This document shows, in pieces, positions 1-5,599 of a DNA stretch of 12,700 bases; position 1 is the stretch's first letter; each line of letters opens with the position of its first letter. The translations under genes were made by a program, and so were the position numbers. The DNA comes from Erysipelotrichia bacterium (GTDB lineage Bacteria > Bacillota_I > Bacilli_A > Erysipelotrichales > Erysipelotrichaceae): contig SAAR01000076.1 of NCBI GenBank assembly GCA_009916335.1, positions 1 through 12,700 on the forward strand, written 5' to 3'. The notes under the pieces were generated by a model. That model was given only the letters and a program-made list of their open reading frames with translations. It made no database searches and was not told the DNA's origin.

Positions 1-1
1 G

Positions 2-28
2 ATTTTGCACTATGCACCGTTTGAATAA
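2..28 (+). CDS. 3' end of an upstream gene (8 codons visible)
   Basis: The frame reads ILHYAPFE and then TAA at 26-28, immediately followed by an intrinsic terminator. The same C-terminal peptide (LHYAPFE) and stop recur in the remnant at 1875-1985, which makes a true coding end likely although only eight codons are in the window. The family cannot be recognised from so little sequence. The tail may be native to the upstream gene or may have been exchanged by the recombination that placed the AbiE cassette here. Confidence 0.55.
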   Translation: MLHYAPFE

Positions 29-39
29 GACGGTGTTTT
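8..39 (+). repeat. Direct repeat copy 1 (32 bp), left flank of AbiE cassette
   Basis: Thirty-two bases beginning CACTATGCACCG and ending CGGTGTTTT are identical to 1965-1996. The repeat covers the last six sense codons of a gene, its stop and its terminator hairpin. Upstream of the repeat the two copies differ (GATTTTG versus AAATTA). Copies in this position on both sides of a toxin-antitoxin cassette suggest an insertion or homologous exchange boundary. Confidence 0.9.
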
Positions 40-40
40 T
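15..40 (+). terminator. Intrinsic terminator of the upstream gene
   Basis: Six-base-pair stem CACCGT (15-20) with ACGGTG (30-35), nine-base loop, followed directly by TTTTT (36-40). It begins inside the last codons of the upstream gene and insulates the AbiE promoter from read-through. Confidence 0.75.
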
Positions 41-79
41 ATTTTTGGTATAAATAAAAGATATATAGTGGAATCTTTA

Positions 80-108
80 TTGAAAAAATGTAACGAATAA
101 TATATAAT
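80..108 (+). promoter_or_regulatory. Sigma-A promoter of the AbiE operon
   Basis: A -35 box TTGAAA (80-85), a 17-bp spacer and a perfect -10 box TATAAT (103-108) lie 24 bp before the chosen AbiEi start. The predicted leader is very short, about 15-20 nt. The -10 sits in an AT-rich, partly self-complementary stretch (about 98-119) where an autoregulating AbiEi protein could bind; that binding is inference. Confidence 0.75.
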
Positions 109-131
109 ATATGTTATAAATGAGGTGGATT

Positions 132-746
132 ATGGCAAATGGATATATAAGTAAAATACGCGAGCGGGTTTTATCTGCAGAAGATGGTACTGTTTTTATT
201 TCTTCTGATTTTGCTGATATTGCAGATACGAATACAATAAGGCAAAGTTTATATCGGCTTGCACAAGCAGAAACTTTGCGACGAATTTTAAACGGAATTT
301 ATGATAAACCCAAATATAGCAAGCTATTGAATGAGTATGTTGCACCTGATCCAGATGCAGTAGCAAAGGCAATCGCTCGAAACTATCATTGGACTATTGC
401 CCCTTGTGGCAATACTGCTTTAAATATGCTGGGGCTTTCTACCCAAGTAACAGCAGTTTACTCCTACATCAGTGATGGCCCATATAAGACATATGAGTGG
501 AACTCTAGCAAAATCGAATTTAAGCATAGGACTAACAAAGAGATCACAGGCCTTTCCTATATGACAGCACTTGTTATTCAGGCATTAAAAACGCTGGGAA
601 AAGCAAATATTACAAAGGATATTATTGAAACACTTTCTTCTAAATTAAGTGATGCAGATAAAATTGCATTATTGAAAGAAGGTAGTGAAAGTACGGATTG
701 GGTTTATGATACAATTCGAAAGATATGTGGAGGCGATAAGGAATAA
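132..746 (+). CDS. AbiEi-type antitoxin / DUF6088 family protein
   Basis: This 204-residue protein matches the pattern of type IV toxin-antitoxin antitoxins (AbiEi, DUF6088). The N-terminal winged-helix part (about residues 5-60) contains the stretch TIRQSLYRLAQAETLRRIL and then NGIYDKPKYS. The middle part carries the family-like segment WTIAPCGNTALNMLGLST (87-104), followed by a C-terminal alpha-helical domain. In characterised AbiE systems the antitoxin represses its own operon and counteracts the nucleotidyltransferase without forming a stable complex. I prefer ATG 132 over ATG 120 because GAGGTGG (122-128) lies just upstream of it. The stop overlaps the toxin start (TAATG), so the two are translationally coupled. 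GC-richer codons (CTG, GCG, CGG) than the right half of the window suggest horizontal transfer. Confidence 0.85.
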   Translation: MANGYISKIRERVLSAEDGTVFISSDFADIADTNTIRQSLYRLAQAETLRRILNGIYDKPKYSKLLNEYVAPDPDAVAKAIARNYHWTIAPCGNTALNMLGLSTQVTAVYSYISDGPYKTYEWNSSKIEFKHRTNKEITGLSYMTALVIQALKTLGKANITKDIIETLSSKLSDADKIALLKEGSESTDWVYDTIRKICGGDKE

Positions 747-1744
747 TGAGAAATATAGCAATGTTGTCAGATGTAGCTTTGCGAGAGTTGTTTTTAAACA
801 CAGCAGACAAAATGGGGTTGCATGTTGCAATTGTAGAAAAAGATTTTTGGGTGTGTTTCACTCTAGACTATTTATTTCATCGCTCGCCATGGAAAGATTG
901 TATAACCTTTAAAGGAGGTACCAGTTTATCAAAAGCATTTCATCTAATCAGTCGCTTTTCAGAAGATATTGATCTGATCTTAGACTGGCGGGTGTTGGGG
1001 TACAAAAAAGAGGAACCTTGGCAGCAACGTTCCAATACCAAACAAGATGCATTCAATAAAGAAGCGAATGCTCGTGCGGAAGTATTTCTTGCAGAAACCT
1101 TCTGCCCAGCAATCAAGAATGGGCTATCACAAAAGCTTGGGTATGAGGCAAATGTCTATATTGATGAAAAGGATAAACAGACGGTTATTTTTGCTTATCC
1201 TCACTTGTTTACTAATGTGGCAACTTTGCAGGTGATCCGCTTGGAGATCGGTGCTTTAGCGGCATGGACTCCAGCAAAAATGGCAGAGATTGAACCTTAT
1301 GCGGTTCAGTATTATCCTGAGGTTTTTGAACAGAAAGCTACGGATATTCTTACCGTTGCACCAGAGCGTACTTTCTGGGAAAAGGCAACTATTCTTCACC
1401 ATGAAGCAAACAGACCAAAACATCTGGAAATGCCACAACGATATTCTAGACACTATTATGATCTGTACCAGATGTCTATGACACCCATAAAAGCATCAGC
1501 TTTTGCTCATCGTGATCTACTTCAGAAGGTTGTGGATTTCAAAATGAAATTCTATCCTCGTGCATGGGCAAAATATGCAGAGGCTGTGTCGGGAAACCTG
1601 AAACTGTTCCCACCAGATTATCGTATTCCTGCACTGCTGGCAGACTATGAAGCCATGAAAGACATGCTTTATGGTGATATTCCAGATTTTGAAACGTTAA
1701 TGTGTACAATCAAAAAAATGGAAAGAGAAATCAATACACTTTAA
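746..1744 (+). CDS. AbiEii-type nucleotidyltransferase toxin
   Basis: The 332-residue product has the layout of AbiEii/DUF1814 nucleotidyltransferases. EKDFWV (31-36) is the N-terminal family motif. FKGGTSLSKAF (55-65) and RFSEDIDL (70-77) form the polymerase-beta-like active site, with the metal-binding Asp74-x-Asp76 pair. PERTFWEKATILHHEA (206-221) and SRHYYDLYQM (234-243) are the conserved distal motifs. Homologous toxins add nucleotides to tRNA acceptor ends or otherwise use NTPs to stop growth, and many AbiE systems give abortive phage resistance. Activity here is inferred from intact motifs. The start overlaps the antitoxin stop by one base, with GGAGG at 729-733 as ribosome binding site. 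Length is normal and no disruption is visible. Confidence 0.88.
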   Translation: MRNIAMLSDVALRELFLNTADKMGLHVAIVEKDFWVCFTLDYLFHRSPWKDCITFKGGTSLSKAFHLISRFSEDIDLILDWRVLGYKKEEPWQQRSNTKQDAFNKEANARAEVFLAETFCPAIKNGLSQKLGYEANVYIDEKDKQTVIFAYPHLFTNVATLQVIRLEIGALAAWTPAKMAEIEPYAVQYYPEVFEQKATDILTVAPERTFWEKATILHHEANRPKHLEMPQRYSRHYYDLYQMSMTPIKASAFAHRDLLQKVVDFKMKFYPRAWAKYAEAVSGNLKLFPPDYRIPALLADYEAMKDMLYGDIPDFETLMCTIKKMEREINTL

Positions 1745-1874
1745 TTTTGAGTAGCTAAATTTTTATTTCCAGATGAGAAATTTTTATCAATAGTGTATTA
1801 TCATAAGCATAAATTATTCTATTGTGGGTAAACAAGCAAAATAAGTGATTACTCACTCCGTATATGTCAGATGA

Positions 1875-1985
1875 TGTAAACGATTGCTAGATTTAGCTAT
1901 TTTTGATGAAGAAGATTTCTTAAAAGTATTACCTAAAATTAATGAAAAGTTATCGATTAAATTACACTATGCACCGTTTGAATAA
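1875..1985 (+). pseudogene. Truncated 3' remnant of a gene, same C-terminus as the upstream gene
   Basis: An open frame of 36 codons has no plausible start and an in-frame TGA at 1872-1874. It reads CKRLLDLAIFDEEDFLKVLP (first 20 residues), then continues to SIKLHYAPFE and TAA (1983-1985). The charged, regular amino-acid composition and the terminator directly after the stop indicate a real coding tail rather than chance. It shares LHYAPFE with the gene end at 2-28, but the residue before differs. I do not recognise the family. Either the element carried this tail as part of its right boundary, or a paralogous neighbour was deleted when the AbiE cassette arrived. Confidence 0.6.
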
Positions 1986-1996
1986 GACGGTGTTTT
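1965..1996 (+). repeat. Direct repeat copy 2 (32 bp), right flank of AbiE cassette
   Basis: Perfect second copy of the repeat at 8-39, separated from it by 1957 bp start to start. Together the copies bracket the whole AbiE operon plus the remnant tail. No integrase or transposase gene lies between them. Confidence 0.9.
1972..1996 (+). terminator. Intrinsic terminator (copy 2)
   Basis: CACCGT (1972-1977) pairs with ACGGTG (1987-1992), followed by TTTT. It is identical in its stem to the hairpin at 15-35. It would terminate transcripts coming from AbiE and protects the downstream regulator promoter. Confidence 0.7.
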
Positions 1997-2011
1997 ACTT
2001 TATAGAACAAT

Positions 2012-2027
2012 ATGAAGTTTACTTCAT
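2012..2027. promoter_or_regulatory. Operator-like palindrome O1
   Basis: The 16-bp sequence ATGAAGTTTACTTCAT has perfectly complementary 7-bp arms ATGAAGT/ACTTCAT around two central bases. It ends 7 bp upstream of the -35 box. Its centre is 50 bp from that of O2, about five helical turns, so looping or cooperative binding is possible. Confidence 0.8.
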
Positions 2028-2034
2028 AAACACA

Positions 2035-2063
2035 TTGACAAGATCGTGATTGTTTGGTATTAT
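2035..2063 (+). promoter_or_regulatory. Sigma-A promoter of the XRE regulator operon
   Basis: A consensus -35 TTGACA (2035-2040), 17-bp spacer and -10 TATTAT (2058-2063). The -10 overlaps the first two bases of operator O2, so a protein bound there would exclude RNA polymerase. Confidence 0.85.
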
Positions 2064-2077
2064 GAAGTTAACTTCAT
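2062..2077. promoter_or_regulatory. Operator-like palindrome O2
   Basis: ATGAAGTTAACTTCAT is a perfect 16-bp palindrome that overlaps the end of the -10 box and the predicted transcription start. Arms are identical to O1 and O3. Confidence 0.85.
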
Positions 2078-2093
2078 ATGAAGTGTACTTCAT
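2078..2093. promoter_or_regulatory. Operator-like palindrome O3
   Basis: ATGAAGTGTACTTCAT abuts O2 without a gap and lies just before the ribosome binding site AAAGGTGG (2095-2102). The centre-to-centre distance to O2 is 16 bp. Tandem occupation of O2 and O3 would cover the start of the transcript. Confidence 0.85.
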
Positions 2094-2106
2094 GAAAGGT
2101 GGTTGT

Positions 2107-2328
2107 ATGAAAACAAGAGTAAAAGAGTTGCGTACGAAAAAGCAATTAACACAACAGCAGTTAGCTGAGTTAGTCAATGTATCCAATCGAACCATTATTT
2201 CCATTGAAAAAGAACAGTATGCTCCTTCATTGATGTTGGCGTATCGTATTGCCCAAGTATTTAACACAACGATTGAAGAATTATGCTGTTTAAAAGAAAA
2301 CAAAGAAAAGGAGGATTGCAAAAAATGA
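2107..2328 (+). CDS. XRE-family transcriptional regulator
   Basis: A 73-residue protein consisting almost only of a Cro/CI-type helix-turn-helix. The core at residues 15-35 reads TQQQLAELVNVSNRTIISIE, and LAYRIAQVFNTTIEELC (44-60) completes the five-helix fold. Such small regulators bind DNA as dimers, and the three palindromes at its own promoter are the obvious targets, so negative autoregulation is inferred. ATG 2107 is chosen because AAAGGTGG precedes it and family members begin close to the KxRVKELR segment. ATG 2050, 2062 or 2092 would put translation inside the operators. Its stop overlaps the next start (ATGA), a pairing with a membrane protein common among Firmicutes. The ligand or signal is unknown. 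Confidence 0.88.
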   Translation: MKTRVKELRTKKQLTQQQLAELVNVSNRTIISIEKEQYAPSLMLAYRIAQVFNTTIEELCCLKENKEKEDCKK

Positions 2329-2738
2329 GAGTAAAAAATAAAAGGGGATTCAGTATCGCTTTATTATGTACAACATTAGGGGTTATGAGTATGATTGCTT
2401 TTTTAGTGATGAAAGAACAACGCTTTTTAATTTCATCATTGTTGTTTTTTGTCTATGCAATTGTTAGTTATTATCGTGCCTTTACAAAAAAAGGTATATT
2501 AGAGGAAATAGAAGGATATGCTGATGAACGAGATGTATATCTATGTATGCGTAGTTCTCATCTCTTAGTGAAAGTGATTAACAATAGTCTTTGCTTATTT
2601 ACTTTTCTTTTTCTTTTTGCTTATGCAATCTTTAAAACATCGTTTTTATTGATTGTGGCAATGACACTTTGTAGTGTTGAAGTGTTTGTATTTATCGCTT
2701 ATTTAATCATTAATATTTATTTTGAAAGAAAAGGATAA
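2325..2738 (+). CDS. Four-helix membrane protein of an XRE operon (DUF2178-like)
   Basis: A 137-residue integral membrane protein with predicted helices at about 9-29, 33-53, 83-103 and 106-132. A soluble loop (54-82) contains EEIEGYADERDVYLCMRSS. The DERD motif (67-70) between the second and third helices resembles small DUF2178-type membrane proteins found next to XRE regulators; this assignment is tentative. No enzymatic motif is visible. ATG 2325 is preceded by AAGGAGG (2308-2314) and overlaps the regulator stop by 4 bp, so both are expressed from the operator-controlled promoter. It might sense membrane or antimicrobial stress, but nothing in the sequence proves it. Confidence 0.75.
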   Translation: MRVKNKRGFSIALLCTTLGVMSMIAFLVMKEQRFLISSLLFFVYAIVSYYRAFTKKGILEEIEGYADERDVYLCMRSSHLLVKVINNSLCLFTFLFLFAYAIFKTSFLLIVAMTLCSVEVFVFIAYLIINIYFERKG

Positions 2739-2744
2739 GGTAAT

Positions 2745-2770
2745 AAAAAAGCGAAGTGATTCGCTTTTTT
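2745..2770. terminator. Bidirectional intrinsic terminator
   Basis: An 11-bp perfect inverted repeat AAAAAAGCGAA (2745-2755) and TTCGCTTTTTT (2760-2770) with loop GTGA. It has a T-run on both strands and lies between convergent genes, so it can end the regulator/membrane operon and the minus-strand ATP-grasp/hydrolase operon. Confidence 0.9.
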
Positions 2771-2775
2771 TGTGC

Positions 2776-3531
2776 TTATTCAATTTTTAAATCTTCCATA
2801 AATAATGGAATTTCTTTTTCCCAGCTACTTTCATTATGATAGCCATGCTCCTGACAGTGAGGATATACGCTAGCTCCTTTTTTAGTTAGTAAGCGAGCGA
2901 TGCGTAAGTTTTTTTCACTACCGATGGCTAAAGCACGTTTTGTACGCCATTCATGTCTACCCCATGATAAATAGAAAGTGCTGCCTTTTAATGATTGACA
3001 GTTTTGGCAATCATTAAATAATGCATCGTAAATATGTTCATAGAAGGGAGAAAGGCAAGCGGCTTTACTGTAAATATGTGAGTAAGTGAAACCTGCATAT
3101 AATGCCATTAATCCACCCATTGAGCTACCTGCAATCATTGTTTTTTCTTTGCTTGTATTCACGATAAAATGATGTTCAATATAATCTTTTAAATCTGTAC
3201 TCATCCATTGTAACAAGGTTTTTCCACTTGCTTCAATGGTACCAAAATATTCATCTTTAAAAGAATAAGGCGAAAATTCACATAAACGCTTATTACCAAT
3301 ATGGTTACATTCTAAACCAACAACCATAATATTTAATTGTTTCTGTTTTAAATATTTACTTAATCCCCAACTTTTTCCATAGGTCGCATCTTCATCAGAA
3401 AATAAGTTATGACCATCAAACATATAAAGCACACCTGGGGGATTGTTTTGATCTAGTGTATCTGGCAAATAGATGTGTAGTGTTCGATTATCACGATAAG
3501 GTTTAATATAGATTTCTTTTTTTAACAGCAT
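2776..3531 (-). CDS. Putative alpha/beta-hydrolase esterase (esterase D / PF00756-like)
   Basis: The 251-residue protein has the alpha/beta-hydrolase layout of the enterochelin-esterase/esterase D family. VLYMFDGHNLF (34-44) is the typical early strand-loop, GSSMGG (135-140) the nucleophile elbow with Ser137, SWGRHEW (189-195) a likely acid-residue strand with Glu194 as candidate, and EHGYHNESSW (228-237) supplies His232. No signal peptide is present, so it acts in the cytoplasm. Family members hydrolyse esters of siderophores, sugars or S-formylglutathione, and a few are acyltransferases; the substrate here is unknown. Its start lies 2 bp after the preceding gene's stop, with AAGGACG inside that gene as ribosome binding site. 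It is the last gene of the operon and ends at the shared terminator. Confidence 0.82.
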   Translation of the reverse strand: MLLKKEIYIKPYRDNRTLHIYLPDTLDQNNPPGVLYMFDGHNLFSDEDATYGKSWGLSKYLKQKQLNIMVVGLECNHIGNKRLCEFSPYSFKDEYFGTIEASGKTLLQWMSTDLKDYIEHHFIVNTSKEKTMIAGSSMGGLMALYAGFTYSHIYSKAACLSPFYEHIYDALFNDCQNCQSLKGSTFYLSWGRHEWRTKRALAIGSEKNLRIARLLTKKGASVYPHCQEHGYHNESSWEKEIPLFMEDLKIE

Positions 3532-3533
3532 GA

Positions 3534-4313
3534 TTAAGCGTCCTTATTTTCTTCATCGGCTAATAATTTTCCAATGTAATAAGGAAACTGTTTTTGCCAC
3601 CAAGGCCAGTCATGGTTAACATCTTGTCCCCATAAATCAATCCATACAGGAATATCTAATTGTGCAAATAAAGTTTTTAAAATATTCGCATCTTTAATGG
3701 CTTCTTCTTCCCAATCTCCCTGTCCACAACAAATAGTAATTTTACTGTTGCGATACATTTTGACATAAGGGTGATCTGCTTTCATGTTAGCTAAGTAATC
3801 AACAGGTAAATTCATATAGGTTAAATGGTTTTGATAGTTAGGAAAGAAATAACTAGCATGATATAAACCACTTAATGCAATGGTTCCATCAAATAATTCA
3901 GGGTGTCTTAACATGATGTTTAAGGCATGGAAAGCCCCCATACTCACTCCTGTTGTAATGAATTTACCACAATAATTTTCTTTTGCCGTATTGTTATGTA
4001 TGGCATGTAATCGAGGCATTAATTCATCACATAAATAAGAAAACCAGTCCTCATGTAGTTGAATACGTCTTTCTTCATCAGGAACAAAACTGCTCCATGT
4101 GTGTTGATCAACAGGTTGAATACAAAACAACTGCAATTGACCATTTTCAATGAAGGAAGCAACGCTATCGATCATACCAAAATTTTCATAATCGTAAAAA
4201 TTGCCATTCTGAGCAGGGAATACTAGACAAGGCTTTCCTGCATGACCATATACTTTATATTCCATTTCTTGATTTAAAATATTACTGTATTCCTTGTAAT
4301 AAGCGATATGCAT
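3534..4313 (-). CDS. Second putative alpha/beta-hydrolase esterase
   Basis: A 259-residue cytoplasmic hydrolase with GVSMG (122-126, nucleophile Ser124), a probable acid in CGQGDWEEE (196-204) and His234 in VNHDWPWW (232-239). The strand GKPCLVFPAQNGNFYDYENF (26-45) and the segment PVDQHTWSSF (67-76) resemble Firmicutes 'esterase family' proteins. It shares the general fold with the downstream hydrolase but little motif spelling, so the two are not a recent duplication and probably act on different bonds or steps. The start is preceded by AAAGGGGG on the minus strand (about 4323-4330). Only 14 bp separate it from the ATP-grasp gene, so co-expression is expected. The substrate is unknown. Confidence 0.8.
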   Translation of the reverse strand: MHIAYYKEYSNILNQEMEYKVYGHAGKPCLVFPAQNGNFYDYENFGMIDSVASFIENGQLQLFCIQPVDQHTWSSFVPDEERRIQLHEDWFSYLCDELMPRLHAIHNNTAKENYCGKFITTGVSMGAFHALNIMLRHPELFDGTIALSGLYHASYFFPNYQNHLTYMNLPVDYLANMKADHPYVKMYRNSKITICCGQGDWEEEAIKDANILKTLFAQLDIPVWIDLWGQDVNHDWPWWQKQFPYYIGKLLADEENKDA

Positions 4314-4327
4314 AATGATTTCCCCCT

Positions 4328-5518
4328 TTATTTTTTCTTTAAAATCATGTGGGCAAACTGAATTGCCTCATCTTCACTTTTAAAACATGCAATATAGGCA
4401 CTATCTCCCATGGCCCTTGCAATGACATCAGGATTATTTTGCACTAAGCGTAATTGTGTTTTATATTTTTCTTTGATTTTTTCTTGTGCATATTGATAGT
4501 GATGCGTATTTCTTCTTGCGGCATAAACACAAGAGTAAGGTCTTTTATCGGCATCATACATACCTTTGTTATACGTTACCATATCGGCCCATAATTGATA
4601 GACATCAACTTCGTTTGCATAGTTAATCATATCAGGAATATAGCCTCCAGGTGGACGCATGTTTACTTCTAAAGCAATCAGGTCCCCTTTCTTACCTAAC
4701 CCTTCTTTATCTTTGTTTAAGCGAAAATATTCACAGTGGAAAAAACGACAATTACTTTCAAATGTTTCAATGACACGCTTACCAACCTTGGCTAAATCTT
4801 CAGGTATTTGTTTTAATGAATAAAACCAAACATCTTTTTGTTGATTCACAAGATCCATAATCGAGTCTGGATAATAATGTGCAGTGGCAAAAATAATTTC
4901 TCGCTTTTTACCAGCAATCCCATCAAATGATAAGGTAGTTCCATCGACATATTCCTCCATGATGAAAGGCGTATCTTTTAATTGATGATAAAAATCTCGC
5001 AACTCTTCATCATTGTTTATTTTATATGTGGTTGATGCCCCTACACCATTGTCTGGTTTTACAACAACAGGATAGCCAACTTCTTTAGTAAAGGCTAATC
5101 CATCAACAAAATCTTTCATTAAATGATACCTTGCGACTTTCACACCTGCTTTTATAAAGTATTCTTTCATTTTACTTTTGTATTTAATATGCTGAATAGA
5201 ATGACTTTGAATCCCTGTTGTAATGTTAAAATCACTACGCAATTTAGCATCTCTTTCTAACCAGTACTCATTATTGCTTTCAAGCCAATCAATCTTACCA
5301 TGCTTAAAGGCCAAAAAAGCACAACCACGATACACTTCATCATAATTTTCTAAAGAAGAAACTTTATAGTATTCATTTAATGATTTTTTTAAATTGGGAT
5401 TGAGCTTTTCATAAGGACAATCACCAATGGCTAAAATGTTTACACCATTTCGTTTTAATGCCCGACAAAAGTTCCAATAGGAATCAGGAAAGTTTGGTGA
5501 AATAAAAATAAAATTCAT
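4328..5518 (-). CDS. ATP-grasp ligase of unknown substrate
   Basis: The 396-residue protein has an ATP-grasp architecture. An N-terminal Rossmann-like pre-domain (NFIFISPNFPDSYWNFCRAL, residues 2-21) is followed by the nucleotide-binding strand and loop GYPVVVKPDNGVGAS (148-162; Lys154 is the likely phosphate contact). FIMEEYVDGTTLSFDG (185-200) binds adenine, and CEYFRL (262-267) with ALEVNMRPPGG (282-292; Glu284 and Asn286 as Mg ligands) completes the site. ATP-grasp enzymes activate a carboxylate as acyl-phosphate and join it to an amine or thiol. Relatives are often misannotated as carbamoyl-phosphate synthase large subunit, but the length is about a third of CarB and no partner is present. 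ATG 5518 is chosen over GTG 5524 because AAGGGGG sits 7 nt before it. The two hydrolases downstream suggest one shared pathway. Confidence 0.82.
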   Translation of the reverse strand: MNFIFISPNFPDSYWNFCRALKRNGVNILAIGDCPYEKLNPNLKKSLNEYYKVSSLENYDEVYRGCAFLAFKHGKIDWLESNNEYWLERDAKLRSDFNITTGIQSHSIQHIKYKSKMKEYFIKAGVKVARYHLMKDFVDGLAFTKEVGYPVVVKPDNGVGASTTYKINNDEELRDFYHQLKDTPFIMEEYVDGTTLSFDGIAGKKREIIFATAHYYPDSIMDLVNQQKDVWFYSLKQIPEDLAKVGKRVIETFESNCRFFHCEYFRLNKDKEGLGKKGDLIALEVNMRPPGGYIPDMINYANEVDVYQLWADMVTYNKGMYDADKRPYSCVYAARRNTHHYQYAQEKIKEKYKTQLRLVQNNPDVIARAMGDSAYIACFKSEDEAIQFAHMILKKK

Positions 5519-5525
5519 AGACACA

Positions 5526-5592
5526 CCCCCTTATATGTTTATCTTATTTCATCACAGAATAGATAGGGAAACAATTGTTGAACATAAGGGGG
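5526..5592 (-). promoter_or_regulatory. Inverted repeat that can mask the ATP-grasp ribosome binding site
   Basis: On the minus-strand transcript CCCCCTTAT (5592-5584) can pair over nine contiguous bases with ATAAGGGGG (5534-5526). It extends by GTT/AAC across a 2-nt bulge, with a loop of about 40 nt that includes the palindrome AACAATTGTT (5570-5579). The right arm contains the Shine-Dalgarno sequence of the ATP-grasp gene. There is no T-run, so it is not a normal terminator. Translational control is inferred. I find no convincing sigma-A promoter in this 80-bp gap, so the trio may be read from the sigK transcript. Confidence 0.5.
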
Positions 5593-5599
5593 AATGTAC

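Larger units (their letters stand above)
1745..2011. other. Non-coding junction downstream of AbiE
   Basis: Between the AbiEii stop and the regulator promoter there is no intact gene. The stretch holds a tandem-like repeat of AAATTTTTAT (1757-1766 and 1778-1787), a weak hairpin AGTGA-TTAC-TCACT (1844-1857) without a T-run, the gene-tail remnant, and direct repeat copy 2 with its terminator. No convincing terminator follows abiEii before the one at 1972-1996. Confidence 0.6.

Noticed and set aside
640..861. An antisense reading frame across the AbiEi/AbiEii junction, and similar short frames inside abiEii on both strands.
   Set aside because: They lie wholly opposite or out of frame to two well-supported genes, lack ribosome binding sites and show no recognisable protein pattern.
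1844..1857. Hairpin AGTGA-TTAC-TCACT after abiEii as its terminator.
   Set aside because: The stem is five base pairs and no T-run follows; the hairpin at 1972-1996 is far stronger.
8..1996. The two 32-bp repeats as part of a CRISPR array.
   Set aside because: There are only two copies, they are almost 2 kb apart, and each is a coding end plus terminator.
2019..2321. A 100-codon antisense frame opposite the XRE regulator.
   Set aside because: It runs through the operators and the helix-turn-helix gene, has no ribosome binding site and no family resemblance.
2776..4313. The two hydrolases as a recent tandem duplication.
   Set aside because: They share only fold-level motifs; the nucleophile elbows (GSSMGG and GVSMG), lengths and histidine regions differ clearly.
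4328..5518. The ATP-grasp protein as carbamoyl-phosphate synthase large subunit.
   Set aside because: It is about a third of the CarB length, has one ATP-grasp unit only, and no carA or pyrimidine/arginine genes are nearby.
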